A DNA stretch of 64,000 nt from Patescibacteria group bacterium UBA2211 (lineage in GTDB: Bacteria; Patescibacteriota; Minisyncoccia; Minisyncoccales; Minisyncoccaceae). Position 1 is the first letter of the stretch. Every line of letters starts with the position of its first letter. Of this stretch, positions 61,823 through 64,000 are shown one piece after another. The stretch lies in NCBI GenBank assembly GCA_002327845.1, contig DCUP01000003.1:62001-126000 (forward strand). Direction: 5' to 3'. The notes beneath the pieces are model-generated. The model saw only the letters and a list, made by a program, of their open reading frames with translations. It did no database searches and was not told where the DNA came from. Both the position numbers and the translations under genes were made by a program.

Positions 61823-62920
61823 ATGAAAAAAACAAAGATAATAATTTCCTTTTCTTTGTTGGGAGTATTGATTATGTCCCCTGCTTTTGCAGCGATGCAA
61901 TATCCAGAGATTGCTGGAATTACTATTAGCAATACAACCACAGCCGCTGAATATATTGTTTACTTTTTTAATCTAGCTATTGCAATCGGAGCCTTTATTG
62001 CTGGAGGAGTTTTATGCGCAGCTGGAATCGAATATGTTTCTGCTCGCGGAGAACCAGCAAAATTAGAAAGTGCTAGGAATAAAATAAAAAATACTTTTCT
62101 AGGATTAATAATTTTGCTTGCTTCATTCATGATTCTAAATATTATTAATCCTCAATTAACGAACGTTAAGATAAGCCAGATAGAAAAGGCTCCCGATACA
62201 GAAGAGTTAGTTATTCCCGAAGGATCTGGAGTTTATTTGTATGACTCTACTAATTATGTTTTAGATAAAATTGAAGAGCCAATAAGGGTTACAGAAACAA
62301 AACCTGCGTTCATAGAGAGTGATTTTGTTAATAAGGCTGAATCAATTAAATTTAATAACCCAACTAGTGGTTTTAAATTTGGAGCGGTTCTTTTTGCTGC
62401 TAAAGAAAATAGTGATGAGGGTTCGGGGGCTAATTTAAGAGGAAATTGTTCATATATACTTAACGATATTCCTGATTTAGACGTTGCCAATGGAGAAGAA
62501 AATAATCCTCCTATTGGAAAAGATAAACTTTCTTCAATTCTTATTTTTAAAACAATGGGAGAATCACCTGATATTAAGATTTTTAATACTATTGACTGTC
62601 AGGATAGAACCGGTGAATATGGAACAACATGTAAGGATAAAGATGATTGCGAGATTAGTGGTAGTAATGAATTCAAAAATCTTAAAGATGTTTGCCCTAA
62701 GTTTGTAGGAGATATTGTGTCAATAAAAGTTCCTGCCAATACCGGAATATTATTTAAATCGACAACTGCAAATCAACCAGGGAGATGTCAGTTTGTCGAA
62801 AGTAATGCTTCTGGTTGTGTTAATCTCGTGAAATACGGTTATGTTTTTAAAATGAACGATGATAATTATTGGTCTATTTTTACCCCTAAATCTTTTGTAG
62901 TTTTTTCTCTAGCAGATTAA
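61823..62920 (+). CDS. Second VirB2/TrbC-like module with crystallin-like ectodomain
   Basis: 365 residues, paralogue of the preceding protein. Signal peptide (about 1-24, ending SPAFAA), two membrane helices joined by ARGEPAKLESARNKIKN, then an ectodomain with GVYLYDSTNYV, a RGNCSYILNDIPDLD segment and KDKLSSILIF, which parallels the crystallin-type repeats of its neighbour but with a weaker first calcium-ligand position. Its last 35 bases overlap the convergent rsmA gene. Confidence 0.6.
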   Translation: MKKTKIIISFSLLGVLIMSPAFAAMQYPEIAGITISNTTTAAEYIVYFFNLAIAIGAFIAGGVLCAAGIEYVSARGEPAKLESARNKIKNTFLGLIILLASFMILNIINPQLTNVKISQIEKAPDTEELVIPEGSGVYLYDSTNYVLDKIEEPIRVTETKPAFIESDFVNKAESIKFNNPTSGFKFGAVLFAAKENSDEGSGANLRGNCSYILNDIPDLDVANGEENNPPIGKDKLSSILIFKTMGESPDIKIFNTIDCQDRTGEYGTTCKDKDDCEISGSNEFKNLKDVCPKFVGDIVSIKVPANTGILFKSTTANQPGRCQFVESNASGCVNLVKYGYVFKMNDDNYWSIFTPKSFVVFSLAD

Positions 62921-63689
62921 ACAAAGAATTCCATTGAGACAAAGACAATACTTCTGCTCTCTCCCCTGGCTTCAGATTATTATCTGTAAGCCATTTTTTA
63001 ATTATTTCTTTATCTATTTTTAATTGATTGTATAGGTTCCCAATCAATTGTTTTCTAGGATGAGAAAACCCTGCTTTAATTAATTTAAAGAATTCATCGT
63101 TCTTACTGATTCCCTTGGGAGTGATACGAATAAAAACACTATCTATTTTTGGAGAGGGATAGAAGCAGCCCTTAGAAACAGTAAATAATATTTTAGGATT
63201 AGCGTAATATTGGACAGCAATAGACAAAATAGACATATCTCCCGGCTTAGCACAAATTCTCTCCCCTACTTCCTTTTGAATCATTAAAAAGATATCTTCA
63301 GGAGGATTTTTAATTTTTAATAAATTTCTGATTAAAACAGAAGTTAAGTAATAAGGAATATTGGCAACGATTTTATATTTTTTAATCTTAATATTTAATT
63401 TATTATCATTAAATAGATTAAGAATGTCTTCATTAACAATCTCTACATTTTCAACCTTTTCTTCTTTGATTTTTTGATTTAAGGCTAGAACCATTTCTTG
63501 GTCTTTTTCTATACAAACAACAGTTTTAGCAATTTTAGCCATTTCAAGGGTTATTGCCCCTAGTCCTGGTCCTATTTCTAAGACGGTATCATCAGAAGAA
63601 AGCCCAATAGAGGCCATGATTTTCCTAATCTGATTTTTGTCTTTTAATAGGTTTTGGCCTAGTCCTTTTTTGAGTTTTACAGTGTTCAT
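62886..63689 (-). CDS. rsmA: 16S rRNA dimethyladenosine transferase
   Basis: 267 residues from the ATG at 63689. KsgA/RsmA dimethylates two adenosines near the 3' end of 16S rRNA. Seen: LKKGLGQNLLKDKNQI, motif I VLEIGPGLGAITLEMA, VCIEKDQEMV, the catalytic NIPYYLTS, and the C-terminal helical domain with VRIT.., FSHPRKQLIGNL. A perfect TATAAT ends exactly 6 bases before this ATG, excluding the in-frame starts upstream. Confidence 0.95.
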   Translation of the reverse strand: MNTVKLKKGLGQNLLKDKNQIRKIMASIGLSSDDTVLEIGPGLGAITLEMAKIAKTVVCIEKDQEMVLALNQKIKEEKVENVEIVNEDILNLFNDNKLNIKIKKYKIVANIPYYLTSVLIRNLLKIKNPPEDIFLMIQKEVGERICAKPGDMSILSIAVQYYANPKILFTVSKGCFYPSPKIDSVFIRITPKGISKNDEFFKLIKAGFSHPRKQLIGNLYNQLKIDKEIIKKWLTDNNLKPGERAEVLSLSQWNSLFNLLEKKLQKI

Positions 63690-63695
63690 AATTGC

Positions 63696-63701
63696 ATTAT
63701 A
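63696..63701 (-). promoter_or_regulatory. rsmA -10 element, leaderless spacing
   Basis: Reverse-strand TATAAT (63701-63696) followed by 6 bases and the ATG. The -35 is weak (TTTACT or TTTTAC). Confidence 0.55.
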
Positions 63702-63752
63702 CATGACCAAGTTAATTAGTAAAAGAGTATTGATATAATGTGGAAAGATTTC

Positions 63753-63780
63753 TTGACATATGATTAGATTGGTCTAAAAT
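63753..63780 (+). promoter_or_regulatory. Promoter pointing into the window end
   Basis: TTGACA (63753-63758), 16-base spacer, TAAAAT (63775-63780). The transcript would begin near 63788. Confidence 0.55.
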
Positions 63781-64000
63781 ATATAATATCTAGGTAGATT
63801 GTCTGAAATTATGAATTTTTAACCTTTGTGGGATTTTTAATAGAAACCCTGCAGTTCTGATTATTCTTATTCAAAAAAACATTAAGAAAACTATAGGTAA
63901 AATAGATAAGAAAAGGTGCTTTTTGGCCTTTTTCGTGCTTTTTTGTGTATGGGGCAATACATTCCTTAATCAAGATACAAACACCGCTAAAACGAGTGTT
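63781..64000 (+). other. Unassigned transcribed-looking end of the window
   Basis: No ORF of useful length. Contains a GGGATTT/AAACCC imperfect hairpin (about 63829-63848) and an AAAAGG/CCTTTT stem with following T-rich sequence (63911-63941), terminator-like. It may be a small RNA or the long leader of a gene beyond the window. No rRNA start sequence is recognisable. Confidence 0.3.

Overview
The window looks like a chromosomal segment of a Candidate Phyla Radiation (Patescibacteria, Paceibacteria/Parcubacteria-like) bacterium. The evidence is the strong A+T bias, short intergenic spaces, trimmed versions of universal proteins (a 130-aa ATP synthase delta, an 82-aa epsilon and a PheT without its tRNA-binding insert), and a Patescibacteria-style type IV secretion (T4SS) locus with PrgI, a TraC-like protein, VirB4, a TrbL/VirB6-like protein and TrbC/VirB2-like proteins. 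This placement is inference from gene content; no rRNA is present to confirm it.

Layout. 1-2.7 kb: reverse-strand cassette of an SDR reductase (cut by the window edge), a zinc-ribbon/OB protein fused to a DUF362-like domain, and an SCP-x/archaeal-type thiolase. 2.8-7.6 kb: argS, a small membrane protein with its own promoter and terminator, then smpB, tmRNA (ssrA), infC, rpmI and rplT packed so tightly that the tmRNA overlaps the smpB stop codon, and a PP-loop sulfurtransferase-like gene. 7.6-18.7 kb: polX, a half-size MFS protein, a flippase-like membrane protein, an anchored hydrolase, greA with an unusual small-ORF leader, mltG, a slipin, an EndoQ-like nuclease, a SLOG protein, and a divergent Trm9-like/Elp3 pair whose start codons overlap. 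18.8-19.1 kb: a tRNA-like gene with a large structured insertion. 19.1-28.4 kb: a NIF3-like gene, the complete F1Fo ATP synthase operon, a MurE-like ligase, ruvA, rpsT. 28.4-41.9 kb: a HAD protein, holA, mutM, a two-component pair, a 5'-3' exonuclease, tsaE, a degenerate DHH protein, a PilB/GspE ATPase, a candidate structured RNA, ruvB, yebC, ruvC, tyrS and a class A PBP. 41.9-46.6 kb: the replication-origin neighbourhood, dnaN-dnaA on one strand and rpmH-rnpA-yidC-khpB on the other, with DnaA boxes in both gaps. 46.6-62.9 kb: the T4SS-like locus, interrupted by pheST and a band-7 protein. It ends with three proteins sharing a two-helix VirB2/TrbC-like module but carrying different ectodomains, two of them betagamma-crystallin-like. 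62.9-64 kb: rsmA and an unassigned transcribed-looking end.

Two regulatory themes recur. Many -10 hexamers lie only 6-8 bases before an ATG, which predicts leaderless mRNAs and corrects several start codons. Divergent gene pairs use back-to-back promoters whose -35 elements overlap. The most unusual items are the VirB2-like/crystallin fusions, the Elp3-Trm9 pair sharing a CATG, the tRNA-like gene with a roughly 100-base insertion, the smpB-ssrA-infC overlap, and a rod-shaped RNA candidate between pilB and ruvB.
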